NCBI RefSeq assembly: GCF_019656655.1
Contig: NZ_BPMV01000001.1
Location: 2,666,001-2,730,000, forward strand
DNA: 64,000 nucleotides
Source: Tsukamurella sp. TY48
Lineage (GTDB): Bacteria; Actinomycetota; Actinomycetes; Mycobacteriales; Mycobacteriaceae
Direction of reading: 5' to 3'
The translations under genes and the position numbers were made by a program. This document shows, piece by piece, positions 1-8,364 of this stretch. The notes under the pieces were generated by a model. That model saw nothing but the letters and a program-made list of their open reading frames with translations. It searched no databases and had not been told where the DNA came from. How positions within the stretch are numbered: the first letter of the stretch is position 1; every line of letters begins with the position of its first letter.

Positions 1-271
1 CGATCTCGAATTCCACCGGGCGATCGTGGCTCTCGCGGACAGTCCGCGACTCGATGCGGTGCTGCAATCGCTCCTCGCCGAGTTGCGGCTGGCCTTCGGC
101 GTGGTCGACGATGCGCGGGCGCTGCACGCTCCGTTCCTGGCGGACAACGCCCGGATTCTCGAGCGGTTCGAGAGCGGCGACAGTGCTGGCGCCGCCTCCG
201 ATCTCGAGGACTACCTCGCGCGGTCCGAGTCCCTGGTGGTCGCCGCGCAGGCCGCCCGCGCGGTCAGGTGA
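1..271 (+). CDS. GntR-family regulator, C-terminal FCD domain (5' end outside window)
   Basis: Only the last 90 or so codons are present; the reading frame starts at base 2 and stops with TGA at 269-271. The visible part begins with the motif DLEFHRAI and continues as an all-helical segment, as in the ligand-binding FCD domain of FadR/GntR regulators, where the His of the FHRAI motif helps bind metal or acid ligands. The DNA-binding half lies upstream and cannot be seen. The gene converges on the next one and overlaps its end by 8 bases. It may regulate the neighbouring oxidation cluster, but that is inference from position only. Confidence 0.8.
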   Translation, partial: DLEFHRAIVALADSPRLDAVLQSLLAELRLAFGVVDDARALHAPFLADNARILERFESGDSAGAASDLEDYLARSESLVVAAQAARAVR

Positions 272-1304
272 ACTCGGCGGCGCAGTCGTCGGACACCGGG
301 AGGGACTGGCAGGCGAGGCGGACTCCGTTGCCGAGCTCGTAATCGTCGAGGGTGTCGTTGACCAGCATCCGCACCTCGCCTCGCCGGAGCGTGAACGCGC
401 AACCGCCGCAGTTCCCCTCGCGGCACACGTAGGGAGCGTCCAGACCCGCCGCCAGGAGCGTGTCGAGGAGTACCTGCTCGCGGGGCCACGCCAGGGTCGA
501 GGTCGCGCCGTCGAGGTCGACGGTGACGGTGGCCGCGCCGTCGGCGGAGGCCGCTGAGGCGGGGAGGGGGTCGTCGAACGGATCGACCGCGAGCGAGGCG
601 AAGGCCTCGCGGTGGATCTGCCCCGCGCCGATCCCCGCCGCCTCGGCGGCGGCCGCGGCGGCGTCCATGAATCCGGCGGGGCCGCACAGATAGGCGGCCC
701 CGGCGGTCGACGGAACCGCGTCGCGGAGTGCTGCCGCGGTGGGGAGGCCGCGGTCGGCCTCGAACCAGTGCACGATGCGGAGTCGATCCCCGTGTGCCGC
801 GGCGAGATCGGCCAGCGCCTCCCGGAAGATGACCGACGCGGCATCGCGGTTCGCGTACACGAGCGTCACACGCAGCGGCGATGAGGCGAGCGCGGTCCGC
901 AGGATCGACATGATCGGCGTGATCCCACTGCCCGCGGCGAACAGCACGGGCTCCGCGGAATGATCGCGCACGGTGAACGTGCCGCCGGGGCGGAGCGCCT
1001 CCATGACCAGCCCCGGTTTGGCGTTGTCGCACAGCCAGTTCGAAGCGTAGCCACCGTCGACCCGCTTGACGGTCACCTGGAGCTGCTCGTCGAGCCCGGG
1101 GGCGCTGGAGAGCGAATAGCAACGCGGCGCCCAGGATCGCCCGTCGTCCGGTGTGCCGGGGACCCGCAGGGTGAGGAACTGTCCCGGCCGGTAGGCGAAG
1201 GCATCGCCCTCCGGCCGGGCGAAGACGATCGAGATCGCCTCGGCGCTCTCTTCGATGACGTCGATGATCTCGAGCGGATGCGCCCGGGTGGTGCGTGACT
1301 CCAC
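264..1304 (-). CDS. Ferredoxin-NAD(P)H reductase with C-terminal 2Fe-2S domain
   Basis: 346 residues from a GTG preceded by AGAAGGGG; the open frame reaches further upstream, but similarity starts here. Domain order is FAD-binding (RCYSLSSAP, then the YASNWLC segment), NAD(P)-binding (GSGITPIMS, later YLCGPAGFMD) and a C-terminal plant-type 2Fe-2S domain with CREGNCGGC and a fourth Cys in LACQS. This is the architecture of the reductase of multicomponent oxygenases (KshB, PaaE, HmpA-like). It is clearly paralogous to the gene at 38785-39807. It is divergent from an esterase/SDR/diiron/monooxygenase run, so it probably supplies electrons to an oxygenase acting on a lipid or steroid-like substrate. 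The exact partner is unknown. Confidence 0.85.
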   Translation of the reverse strand: MESRTTRAHPLEIIDVIEESAEAISIVFARPEGDAFAYRPGQFLTLRVPGTPDDGRSWAPRCYSLSSAPGLDEQLQVTVKRVDGGYASNWLCDNAKPGLVMEALRPGGTFTVRDHSAEPVLFAAGSGITPIMSILRTALASSPLRVTLVYANRDAASVIFREALADLAAAHGDRLRIVHWFEADRGLPTAAALRDAVPSTAGAAYLCGPAGFMDAAAAAAEAAGIGAGQIHREAFASLAVDPFDDPLPASAASADGAATVTVDLDGATSTLAWPREQVLLDTLLAAGLDAPYVCREGNCGGCAFTLRRGEVRMLVNDTLDDYELGNGVRLACQSLPVSDDCAAEFT

Positions 1305-1346
1305 GGATGAACCCCTTCTGTCGTCTGCGCCGAACGGTACATTTCT

Positions 1347-1374
1347 TACCGTGCCATTGACAACTGGCACGGTA
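1347..1374. promoter_or_regulatory. 10-bp inverted repeat between divergent genes (candidate operator)
   Basis: TACCGTGCCA (1347-1356) is repeated in inverted form at 1365-1374 with an 8-base spacer. A TTGACA hexamer (1357-1362) lies inside the spacer, so a bound dimer would cover a possible -35 element. It sits between the divergent reductase and esterase starts, the typical place for a TetR-type operator. The regulator is not identified; the MerR protein at 5697-6452 and an unseen TetR are both possible. Confidence 0.55.
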
Positions 1375-1391
1375 TCTGGTGGTCTGAGGCG

Positions 1392-2378
1392 ATGAACAGC
1401 AAGGCAACGGCTCCGCCGGTCCCCACCGGTTCGACCGCTCGCGCCGAGGTGACCGCACTGGCCACGCGATACGGATTGGGCGTGGTCAGCGGCCTGATCC
1501 CGATGAACCCGATCGGCGTGCGCGTGGCCCGCGGACTGGTGGCGAGCATCATGGGCGCCCTGGGCTCCACGCCCCGGGGAACCCGCGCCACCGCCGTCCG
1601 CACCCCGAGCGTCCCCGGCGAGTGGGTACTCGGCCCCGGGGTCCGGTTCGGCCGCCGCGCCGTCTACTACATCCACGGCAGCGCCTACGCGATCTGCTCG
1701 GCGCGCACCCATCGCAGCCTCGCCGCCCGGCTCAGCACGGTGACCGGACTACCGGTGTTCGTCGTGGACTACCGGCTCGCGCCCGAGCACCCGTTCCCGG
1801 CCGCGGCGGACGATGTGGCCGCGGGCTTCGACTGGCTCCTCACGCAGGGATACGCCGCCGACGACATCGTGATCGCCGGCGACTCCGCGGGCGGGCATCT
1901 CGCCTGCGACCTGCTCCTGCACCGGGCCGCGGATGAGCGGCCACAACCCGCCGCGGTCGCACTCTTCTCGCCGCTCATCGATCTCACCTTCGGGCTCGCG
2001 GCCCGGCAGGAACGGATCCGTCGCGACCCCGCGATCTCGGCGGCGGCCGCGCGCGGGCTCGTGGACCTGTACACCGCCGGGATCGCCGAGGACCACCCGC
2101 GTCTCCGGCTGGAATTCGCTCTCGCCGAACGGCTTCCGCCCTTCCTCATTCAGGTGGGCGGCGCCGAGATGCTCTCCGCCGACGCCCGCTACCTGGACGA
2201 GCAGCTGCGGGCACACGGCGGCAGCAGCACCCTCGAGGTGTGGCCCGGCCTCATGCACGTCTTCCAGGCGCTGCCCCGTCTGGCCCCCGAGGCCGATGCC
2301 GCGCTGCTCCGCGTCCGCGACTTCCTCGCCAGCACCGACCGCGCCGCGGTCTCCACCGATTCGAAGGCGGTCTCCTGA
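1392..2378 (+). CDS. Alpha/beta hydrolase, HSL/LipR-type esterase
   Basis: 328 residues. It shows the hormone-sensitive-lipase family signature: an oxyanion segment YIHGSAY (a variant of HGGG), the nucleophile elbow GDSAGGH, and a late His in GLMHVFQ. The family hydrolyses short- or medium-chain esters. Its stop overlaps the start of the next gene as TGATG, so the two are translationally coupled. An LipR-like esterase followed by an SDR and a flavin monooxygenase resembles the gene content of the mycobacterial mymA operon, which modifies cell-envelope lipids. Cleaving the ester made by the Baeyer-Villiger enzyme at 4200 would be a sensible role, but that is inferred. Confidence 0.85.
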   Translation: MNSKATAPPVPTGSTARAEVTALATRYGLGVVSGLIPMNPIGVRVARGLVASIMGALGSTPRGTRATAVRTPSVPGEWVLGPGVRFGRRAVYYIHGSAYAICSARTHRSLAARLSTVTGLPVFVVDYRLAPEHPFPAAADDVAAGFDWLLTQGYAADDIVIAGDSAGGHLACDLLLHRAADERPQPAAVALFSPLIDLTFGLAARQERIRRDPAISAAAARGLVDLYTAGIAEDHPRLRLEFALAERLPPFLIQVGGAEMLSADARYLDEQLRAHGGSSTLEVWPGLMHVFQALPRLAPEADAALLRVRDFLASTDRAAVSTDSKAVS

Positions 2379-3238
2379 TGATCCCGGGCATCGATCGACT
2401 CCTGCACCGCCTGGTGCGCAACCCGGTCTCCGCGGAGGCCCGCGCCGTGGTCACCGGTGCCGGCAGCGGCATCGGGCGCGCCTTCGCGCTCGAACTGGCC
2501 CGCCGCGGCGGCGAGGTGATCTGCGCCGATATCGACGAGACCCGCGCGAAGGAGACCGTTGCGCTGATCGCCGCGCAGACGGGGCGCACCGCGCACCCCG
2601 TCGCCTGCGATGTCGCCGACCGCGCGCAGGTCGAGGCGCTGGCGGCCCTCACGCGCACCGTCTTCGACGGTCCGCCCACCCTGGTGATCAACAACGCCGG
2701 CGTCGGCATCGGCGGCCGGCCGGTCGGCGAGATCGGCCTGGAGGACTGGGGCTGGGCGCTCGGCATCAACCTGTGGGGTGTGGTGCACGGCTGCGAGCTG
2801 TTCGCGCCGATGCTCCGCGAGGCCGGACGGGGCGGCATCATCAATGTGGCCTCCGCCGCGGGATTCGCCGCGGCACCGTCGATGGGGCCGTACAACGTCT
2901 CCAAGGCCGGTGTGATGTCGCTGTCGGAGACGCTCGCCGCGGAACTGGCGGGTTCCGGGATCGCCGTCACCGTGCTCTGCCCGACCTTCGTCAAGACCAA
3001 CGTGGCCAAGGACGGACGGATCACCGAGGGCAGCCAGAACCTCGCCGGGAAGCTGATGGCGCTCACCGGCTTCTCGCCCGACCAGGTGGCCGCCTCGACC
3101 CTTGACGCGAACGATCTGGGCCGCCTGTACGTGCTCCCGCAGCTGGACGCGAACGTGATCTGGCACCTCAAGCGCCACTTCCCCGTCCCCTACGCGCGCG
3201 GTCTCGGCCTGATCAACCGGCTGCTTCCCGCCTCCTGA
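2378..3238 (+). CDS. Short-chain dehydrogenase/reductase
   Basis: 286 residues from the ATG that overlaps the esterase stop; the frame is open further upstream inside the esterase but not as a real gene. It is a classical SDR: cofactor motif TGAGSGIG near residue 26, acidic D after the second strand (CADIDE, suggesting NAD preference), NNAG, catalytic Ser in NVASAAG and YNVSK. The C-terminal extension ending near FPVPYARGLGLINRLLP is typical of mycobacterial SDRs found beside flavin monooxygenases. It probably oxidises or reduces a hydroxyl/keto group in the same pathway as the neighbouring monooxygenase. The substrate is unknown. Confidence 0.85.
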   Translation: MIPGIDRLLHRLVRNPVSAEARAVVTGAGSGIGRAFALELARRGGEVICADIDETRAKETVALIAAQTGRTAHPVACDVADRAQVEALAALTRTVFDGPPTLVINNAGVGIGGRPVGEIGLEDWGWALGINLWGVVHGCELFAPMLREAGRGGIINVASAAGFAAAPSMGPYNVSKAGVMSLSETLAAELAGSGIAVTVLCPTFVKTNVAKDGRITEGSQNLAGKLMALTGFSPDQVAASTLDANDLGRLYVLPQLDANVIWHLKRHFPVPYARGLGLINRLLPAS

Positions 3239-3265
3239 ACTCACTCCGCCCGAAAGGAACTCACC

Positions 3266-4189
3266 ATGGCCATGGATCTCGACAACATGCTGCAGATGAT
3301 CAAGGACCGCCAGTGGTCCCTCGCCGACATCGACTGGGATGCGCCGGGCGCCGAGCTCATCGACCCGGAGCTGCACGCCAAACTCAAGCCCTTCCTCTCC
3401 GACCTGATGTGGATCGAGAACGTGGGCGCCCGCGGTTTCGCCGCCATGGCGAAGAAGGCCCCCACACCCACGCTCAAGAGCATCTACGAGCACTTCCACG
3501 CCGAGGAGCAGAAGCACGCCAACGCGGAGCTCGCGCTGATGCGCCGCTGGGGCATGCTCGACGGCGACGAGATCCCCTCGCCGAACGTCAACGTGCAGCT
3601 GGTGATCAACTGGCTGGACAAGCACTCCGACGGCATGTCGCTGTCGTTCCTGGGCACGGTGATCCCCATGCTCGAGGTGGCGCTCGACGGTGCCCTGATC
3701 AAGTTCATCACCGATGAGGTCAAGGATCCGATCGCGCAGGAGGTGTTCAAGCGGATCAACGCCGACGAATCCCGGCACCTCGCCGTCGATTTCGAAGTCA
3801 TGGACATGCTGGGCCACGCCGACCTGCGCAAGCGCACCATCGATTTCGTGGGCGGGTGGATCAAGCCCTCGCTGCTGATCGGCTTCCTCAGTTACGTTCC
3901 GCTGCTGAACAAGATGCGCGACAACATCGTCGACATGGGCGTTGACGAGGAGCGTCTGTACGGAGCGATGAAGCGATACAAGAGCGTCGGCGAGCGCAGC
4001 GAGTTCGTCCGCCGTCTCCCCATGTTCCGGGTGGTGGCCTGGCACGGCGGCTGGGTGGTCAAGCGCTCCAACCGGCTGTACCACGTTCCCGCGGACGCGC
4101 TGGTGAAGGCTACCAGCCTGATTCCCTTCCCCCTGGTTCACCGCACCCCCACGTGGTCGCAGGAACTGACCTACGAGCCGACGGCCTGA
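3266..4189 (+). CDS. Ferritin-like diiron-carboxylate protein
   Basis: 307 residues, preceded by a GAAAGGA ribosome site. It is all-helical with two diiron-type signatures: E51 (in WIEN) and EEQKH (E81-x-x-H84) in the first half, and ADESRH (E-x-x-H) in the second. That four-helix ferritin-like arrangement is used by oxygenases, desaturases and oxidases. No heme, flavin or iron-sulphur motif is visible. It lies between the SDR and the flavin monooxygenase with short gaps, so all are probably one transcript, and the divergent 2Fe-2S reductase could reduce it. Database names for such proteins are usually vague ('reductase' or 'hydrolase'). The activity is not established. Confidence 0.65.
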   Translation: MAMDLDNMLQMIKDRQWSLADIDWDAPGAELIDPELHAKLKPFLSDLMWIENVGARGFAAMAKKAPTPTLKSIYEHFHAEEQKHANAELALMRRWGMLDGDEIPSPNVNVQLVINWLDKHSDGMSLSFLGTVIPMLEVALDGALIKFITDEVKDPIAQEVFKRINADESRHLAVDFEVMDMLGHADLRKRTIDFVGGWIKPSLLIGFLSYVPLLNKMRDNIVDMGVDEERLYGAMKRYKSVGERSEFVRRLPMFRVVAWHGGWVVKRSNRLYHVPADALVKATSLIPFPLVHRTPTWSQELTYEPTA

Positions 4190-4199
4190 GAGGAACTCC

Positions 4200-5687
4200 G
4201 TGAGCATCTCCGTAGCCATCATCGGCGCCGGATTCGCGGGCATCGGCGCCGCGATCCGACTCCAGGACAAGGGCATCACCGATTTCGCGATCTTCGAGCG
4301 CGATACCCGCGTGGGCGGCACCTGGCGGGACAACACCTATCCCGGTGCCGCCTGTGACATCCCGTCGCGCCTGTACTCCTACAGCTTCGCCCCGAATCCG
4401 GACTGGTCCCACACCTACTCCGGGAGCGGGGAGATCCTGTCGTACATCGACAGCATGGTCGAATCCGCCGGCCTGCGCCCACACATCCGGTTCGAGCACA
4501 CCGTGACCGGGGTCGAGTACGACGCCGACACGGGGGAGTGGACCGTCTCCTTCGACGGCGGCCGGGCGCCGGTCCGGGCCCGCTCCGTGATCGTGGCCTC
4601 CGGCCCCCTCGCGAACGCCTCCTTCCCCGACATCCGCGGCATCGAGGACTACGAGGGACACACGATCCACAGCGCCCGCTGGGATCACGACTACGACTTC
4701 ACCGGCAAGAAGGTGGCCGTGGTGGGCACCGGCGCGAGCGCCGTGCAGATCGTGCCCGAGGTGGTGCGCTCGGCCGCGTCGGTGAAGGTCTTCCAGCGCA
4801 CACCCGGCTGGGTACTGCCCCGGATCAACACGGAGACCGGCGAGTTCACCAAGCGGATCTACCGATCCATCCCCGGCGCCCAGCAGCTGGCCCGCGCCCT
4901 GTGGTTCTGGGGGCACGAGTCCGTGGCGCTCGGCGTCGTGTGGAACACCCCACTCACCCGTGTGGTGGAGGCCGTGAGCAAGCTGCACCTGCGCTCCCAG
5001 GTCAAGGACCCCTGGCTGCGCCGCCAGCTGACCCCCGACTTCGCCGCCGGATGCAAGCGCCTCCTGATGACCAGCGACTACTACCCCGCCCTGCAGCGGG
5101 AGAACTGCACGCTGGTCACCTGGCCCATCGCGCGGATCGCCCCCAAGGGAATCCGCACCGTGGAAGGCATTGAGCACCAGTTCGACTGCATCGTCTTCGC
5201 GACCGGATTCGACGTCTCCAAGGCGGGCACCCCCATCCCGATCACCGGTCTCGACGGCCGCGTGCTCGCGCAGGAATGGAGCCGCGGCGCCTACGCCTAC
5301 CGCAGTGTGGCGGTGTCCGGATACCCGAACCTGTTCTTCACCTTCGGGCCCAATTCCGGTCCCGGGCACAGCTCGGCGCTGGTGTACATGGAAGCGCAGA
5401 TCGACTACATCACCGATGCCATCGCGCAGCTCATCGGCAACGGCTGGAAGGCGCTCGACGTGCGCCCGGAAGTGCAGGACGAGTACAACCGCGACATCCA
5501 GCGGCGGCTCACCGCCACCACCTGGAACTCGGGTTGCCAGAGCTGGTACCTCACCGACGACGGCTTCAACGCCACCATGTTCCCGGGCTTCGCCACCCAG
5601 TACGTGGGGCAGCTGCGCCGGGTGGATCTGCGCGACTTCCGCATCCTGGTGCGCGAGGACGCCGGACAGCCGGTCGCCGCCGGATAA
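4200..5687 (+). CDS. FAD-dependent Baeyer-Villiger-type monooxygenase
   Basis: 495 residues from a GTG with GAGAGGA upstream. The FAD Rossmann motif GAGFAG is at residues 9-14. The Baeyer-Villiger fingerprint appears as YEGHTIHSARWD near residues 150-161, followed by the NADPH motif VGTGAS near residue 175 and a late ATGFD motif. The family inserts oxygen into ketones to give esters, or oxidises soft heteroatoms. MymA (Rv3083) of Mycobacterium tuberculosis belongs to the same broad family, and the adjoining esterase and SDR echo that operon. A second paralogue is at 41755-43242. The MerR gene follows after 9 bases. Confidence 0.88.
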   Translation: MSISVAIIGAGFAGIGAAIRLQDKGITDFAIFERDTRVGGTWRDNTYPGAACDIPSRLYSYSFAPNPDWSHTYSGSGEILSYIDSMVESAGLRPHIRFEHTVTGVEYDADTGEWTVSFDGGRAPVRARSVIVASGPLANASFPDIRGIEDYEGHTIHSARWDHDYDFTGKKVAVVGTGASAVQIVPEVVRSAASVKVFQRTPGWVLPRINTETGEFTKRIYRSIPGAQQLARALWFWGHESVALGVVWNTPLTRVVEAVSKLHLRSQVKDPWLRRQLTPDFAAGCKRLLMTSDYYPALQRENCTLVTWPIARIAPKGIRTVEGIEHQFDCIVFATGFDVSKAGTPIPITGLDGRVLAQEWSRGAYAYRSVAVSGYPNLFFTFGPNSGPGHSSALVYMEAQIDYITDAIAQLIGNGWKALDVRPEVQDEYNRDIQRRLTATTWNSGCQSWYLTDDGFNATMFPGFATQYVGQLRRVDLRDFRILVREDAGQPVAAG

Positions 5688-5696
5688 AGTGCAGGG

Positions 5697-6452
5697 ATGA
5701 CCGAGTACCGGATCGACGACCTGGCCCGCGTTTCGGGGACCACGACGCGCAACATCCGGGGCTATCAGGAGCGCGGCCTGCTGCCCCAGCCGCTGCGGCG
5801 CGGCCGGGTGGCGATCTACACCGAGAAGCACCTGCGCAACCTGCGGGCCATCAACAAACTGCTCAGCAGCGGGTTCACGCTCAAACACATCGCCACCTTC
5901 CTCACCAATCCCACTGCCCGAATCGGTGACGCGCTCGAACTCAACGAGATCCTCGACGAGCCCTGGGCCACCGCGGAGCGCCCCCGCTACACGCGCGACG
6001 AGCTCGTCGAGCGGTTCGGCACGCTCGGTGACGACGACATCGCCACGCTGATCCGGGCCGGCATCGTCACCGAGACCACGGATCCGGGCGTCTACGAGGC
6101 AGTAGACAGCGGCATCATCGGCAACCTCGCCCGGCTGGTGCACCGCGGCATGGACCTGGCCGTGCTCGCCGACGTCCAGGAACGGTTCGCGCGGAAGATC
6201 AACGAGGCGGCGGAGATCCTGATGACCGCCGCGCACGACGAGGTGGACCGTCGACGGGGCCCGGGCTGGCTCCCGGAGTCCGAGGACGATGTGGCCTGGG
6301 CCGTGAGCCTGCTGGGCGCCATGCGGCGCGCCGGCACGGAGAACGCGCACGCCGCGCTCGACCGCGCCCTGGACGCCGCACTCGACAATGAGCTCCGTGC
6401 CCACCAGAGGGCCGTCGACGACCGGACGGGCGCGGACCGTCAGGCGGAGTAG
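5697..6452 (+). CDS. MerR-family transcriptional regulator
   Basis: 251 residues. The N-terminal winged helix-turn-helix is clear: YRIDDLARVSGTTTRNIRGY, then ERGLLP and the helix around LSSGFTLKHIATFL. The C-terminal 150 residues are helical and lack the Cys pairs of metal-sensing MerR proteins, so a small organic effector is more likely. It directly follows the monooxygenase and is probably transcribed with it, as a local regulator of the cluster. Its end overlaps the end of the opposing copD by 13 bases. Confidence 0.85.
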   Translation: MTEYRIDDLARVSGTTTRNIRGYQERGLLPQPLRRGRVAIYTEKHLRNLRAINKLLSSGFTLKHIATFLTNPTARIGDALELNEILDEPWATAERPRYTRDELVERFGTLGDDDIATLIRAGIVTETTDPGVYEAVDSGIIGNLARLVHRGMDLAVLADVQERFARKINEAAEILMTAAHDEVDRRRGPGWLPESEDDVAWAVSLLGAMRRAGTENAHAALDRALDAALDNELRAHQRAVDDRTGADRQAE

Positions 6453-7212
6453 CTCAGGGCTGCAGCCAGCGTCGTGACCGCGGCGAGCGCGCCGGCTTCG
6501 AGGGCGATGGCCCGGCGGGTCAGGGTGACCGGAGCGGTCCGGGCCCGCGCCGTGGTGGTCCGGCGCTGCCACCATCCCACGCCGAGCAGGGCCGCGAAGG
6601 CGATCGCCTTGACCACCAGCAGCACGAAGTACCGTGAATCCACCGCGGGTGAGCGGATCACCGCCGCCGCGATCCCGCTCCCGCCCAGCAGCGCCACCGC
6701 GGGGAGCGCCCACCGACTGAACTCGGCGAGCGCCGCCGACCACTCGGCCCGGCCTCGCAGCACCAGCGGCATCGCCGCCAGTCCGCCGAACCACCACGCC
6801 GCTGTCACGACGTGCACCGTGACCACGGCGGCACCGACCGGCGAGAGGCCGAGGTGCCCCGTCGCGGGGCCGGCGGCCAGGCCGATCGCGGTGACGCCCA
6901 GCGCGATCCCGACGGGCATGCGGCGCCCGGCACCGGCGAGCAACACCCCGGCGGCCGCCGTGACCGCGGCGGCGGGCACCGTGCGCACCTCGGCGGCGAG
7001 GCCCGCCGGGTCCACCCGCCACAGCGCGATCCCCGACCGGCCGGCTGCGGTCGCCAGCAGGTTGAGCGCGGCGAACCCCGCCCAGGCGACCCCGAGCCGG
7101 GTGACCCAGCGGGCATCACGCGGCGGGAGGCCGCGAAGGTCCGCAGGAACAGCACCCCCAGCGCCAGCATGCCGCACAGGTCGGCGGCCGCCCGGAAGGC
7201 GACGGCGGTCAC
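6440..7212 (-). pseudogene. copD: copD-like copper resistance membrane protein, apparent single-base frameshift
   Basis: The start is a GTG that overlaps the copC stop as GTGA. The first 29 or so codons (ending LFLRTFAAS) encode a CopD-type first membrane segment in one frame. The rest of the protein, from DARWVTRLG to the end (several membrane segments, then WWFGGLAAM and YFVLLVVKAIAF), continues only in another frame. The switch lies at about 7118-7130 in a GC-rich stretch and fits one missing base; restoring it gives 257 codons. CopD proteins sit in the inner membrane and work with CopC in copper import or handling. Either the gene is broken or the sequence has an error. The neighbouring oxidase gene shows the same problem. 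Confidence 0.75.
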
Positions 7213-7727
7213 GAGGCCGCGCGGCGACGGCGCCACCGCACCCCGGCCGCGGCGAGCGCGGCCACGGCACCCGCTACCACCGCGATGCCGAGCACCGACG
7301 AGCCCCGTCCGGATGTGGACTCGGCGCCGGACGCGGGGCGGGCGCCGCCGTCGGTGGTCAGCGTGAAATAGGTACTGCCGGACACGGCGTGGCCGTCGGC
7401 GGAGGTCACCCGGTAGGTCACGGTGTACTCGCCCGGCCCGCCGAGCCCCACGAGATCGGCCCGCAGTTCCGCGCCGGTCAGCTGCGTGGAGCCGGTGGTC
7501 CACACATCGGTGGCGGCATCGGGTCCGGTCACCTGCACCTGGCGCGCACCGTCCACGAGCGGCTCGTTGAACCGCAGGGTGATCGCGCTCGGGGCCTGTG
7601 CGACCGAGGAACCGGCGGCCGGAGTCGCCTCGACCAGGGTGGCGTGCGCGGAGGCGGACGGGAGCGCGAGGCTCATCTGGAAGGCCACGAGCAGCAGCGC
7701 GGCGAAGCCGCGGGCGAGGCCGGTCAT
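7209..7727 (-). CDS. copC: CopC-domain copper-binding protein
   Basis: 172 residues; the ATG overlaps the ycnI stop (ATGA). A signal peptide ends ..SASA and leaves an N-terminal His (HATLVEATP), the usual first copper ligand of CopC. The second site DGHAVSG is also present. The protein ends with a single membrane segment and a basic tail (RWRRRRAAS), so it is anchored facing outward. CopC binds copper outside the membrane and passes it to CopD. The gene is in the run oxidase-ycnI-copC-copD. Confidence 0.9.
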   Translation of the reverse strand: MTGLARGFAALLLVAFQMSLALPSASAHATLVEATPAAGSSVAQAPSAITLRFNEPLVDGARQVQVTGPDAATDVWTTGSTQLTGAELRADLVGLGGPGEYTVTYRVTSADGHAVSGSTYFTLTTDGGARPASGAESTSGRGSSVLGIAVVAGAVAALAAAGVRWRRRRAAS

Positions 7728-8356
7728 GCGCGCCCCCGTCCGCCGCGACGGAAGGCAAGGGCCGCGGCGAGCGCCGCGACCGCGAGCGAGACACCCGCCA
7801 GGACCCACGCCGAATGCGCCGTATCCGCGGCACCCGAGGCCGCCGCGGCGGTGTCCGCGGGTGGCGTCAGCACCGGGCTCGGGTGTTCGGGTTCGGTCCC
7901 GTCCGCGGCGGTGGGCTGGTCCCACCGCACCTGCGTGCCGTCCGAGTACGACTGGGTGGCGGGCAGGGCGACGGTGCGGTCGGGGTACGGCGCCACGGCG
8001 ACGGCGAAGTCGCCGTACTGTCCCGGTCCGATGCCCGGGGCCCCGGGCGCGGTGGTCCACGTGACGCTTGCCGGCGTCCCGTCGGCGCGCCGGTCGATCG
8101 TGGACGTCCAGCCGGGGATCACCGCGGCACGCACCGATTTCAGGCTCGGATCGAGCTGCATGGTGAGCGCGGTGGTGGCGGCGCCGGTCGCGGATTCGTT
8201 CGGCACCCGGACGATCACGGTGCCGGTGCCGGTGCGGCCGGGCGTCCCGTCGGGGGAACGGACGGTGACGTGCGCGCCCGACGGGGCCGCGACGGCCAGG
8301 GCGAGGACGACGGCGGCCGAGCCGGCCGCGAGCGAGCGGTGCAGGAGTGTGGTCAT
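7724..8356 (-). CDS. YcnI/DUF1775 copper-binding membrane-anchored protein
   Basis: 210 residues. A signal peptide ends before HVTVRSP, giving a mature N-terminal His as in Bacillus YcnI, where it binds copper. The body is a single beta-rich DUF1775 domain, then a disordered Pro/Ala linker, a C-terminal membrane segment and a basic tail. It lies 8 bases after the multicopper oxidase gene and overlaps copC, so the block is one transcription unit for copper handling at the cell surface. Confidence 0.88.
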   Translation of the reverse strand: MTTLLHRSLAAGSAAVVLALAVAAPSGAHVTVRSPDGTPGRTGTGTVIVRVPNESATGAATTALTMQLDPSLKSVRAAVIPGWTSTIDRRADGTPASVTWTTAPGAPGIGPGQYGDFAVAVAPYPDRTVALPATQSYSDGTQVRWDQPTAADGTEPEHPSPVLTPPADTAAAASGAADTAHSAWVLAGVSLAVAALAAALAFRRGGRGRA

Positions 8357-8364
8357 GTCTTCTC

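Noticed and set aside
1305-1712. N-terminal extension of the 2Fe-2S reductase frame
   Set aside because: The extension overlaps the divergent esterase and its operator; conserved sequence begins at the GTG at 1304.
4110-7022. 970-residue open frame on the minus strand
   Set aside because: It lies opposite the BVMO and MerR genes, has biased low-complexity composition and no family motif; it is a high-GC shadow frame.
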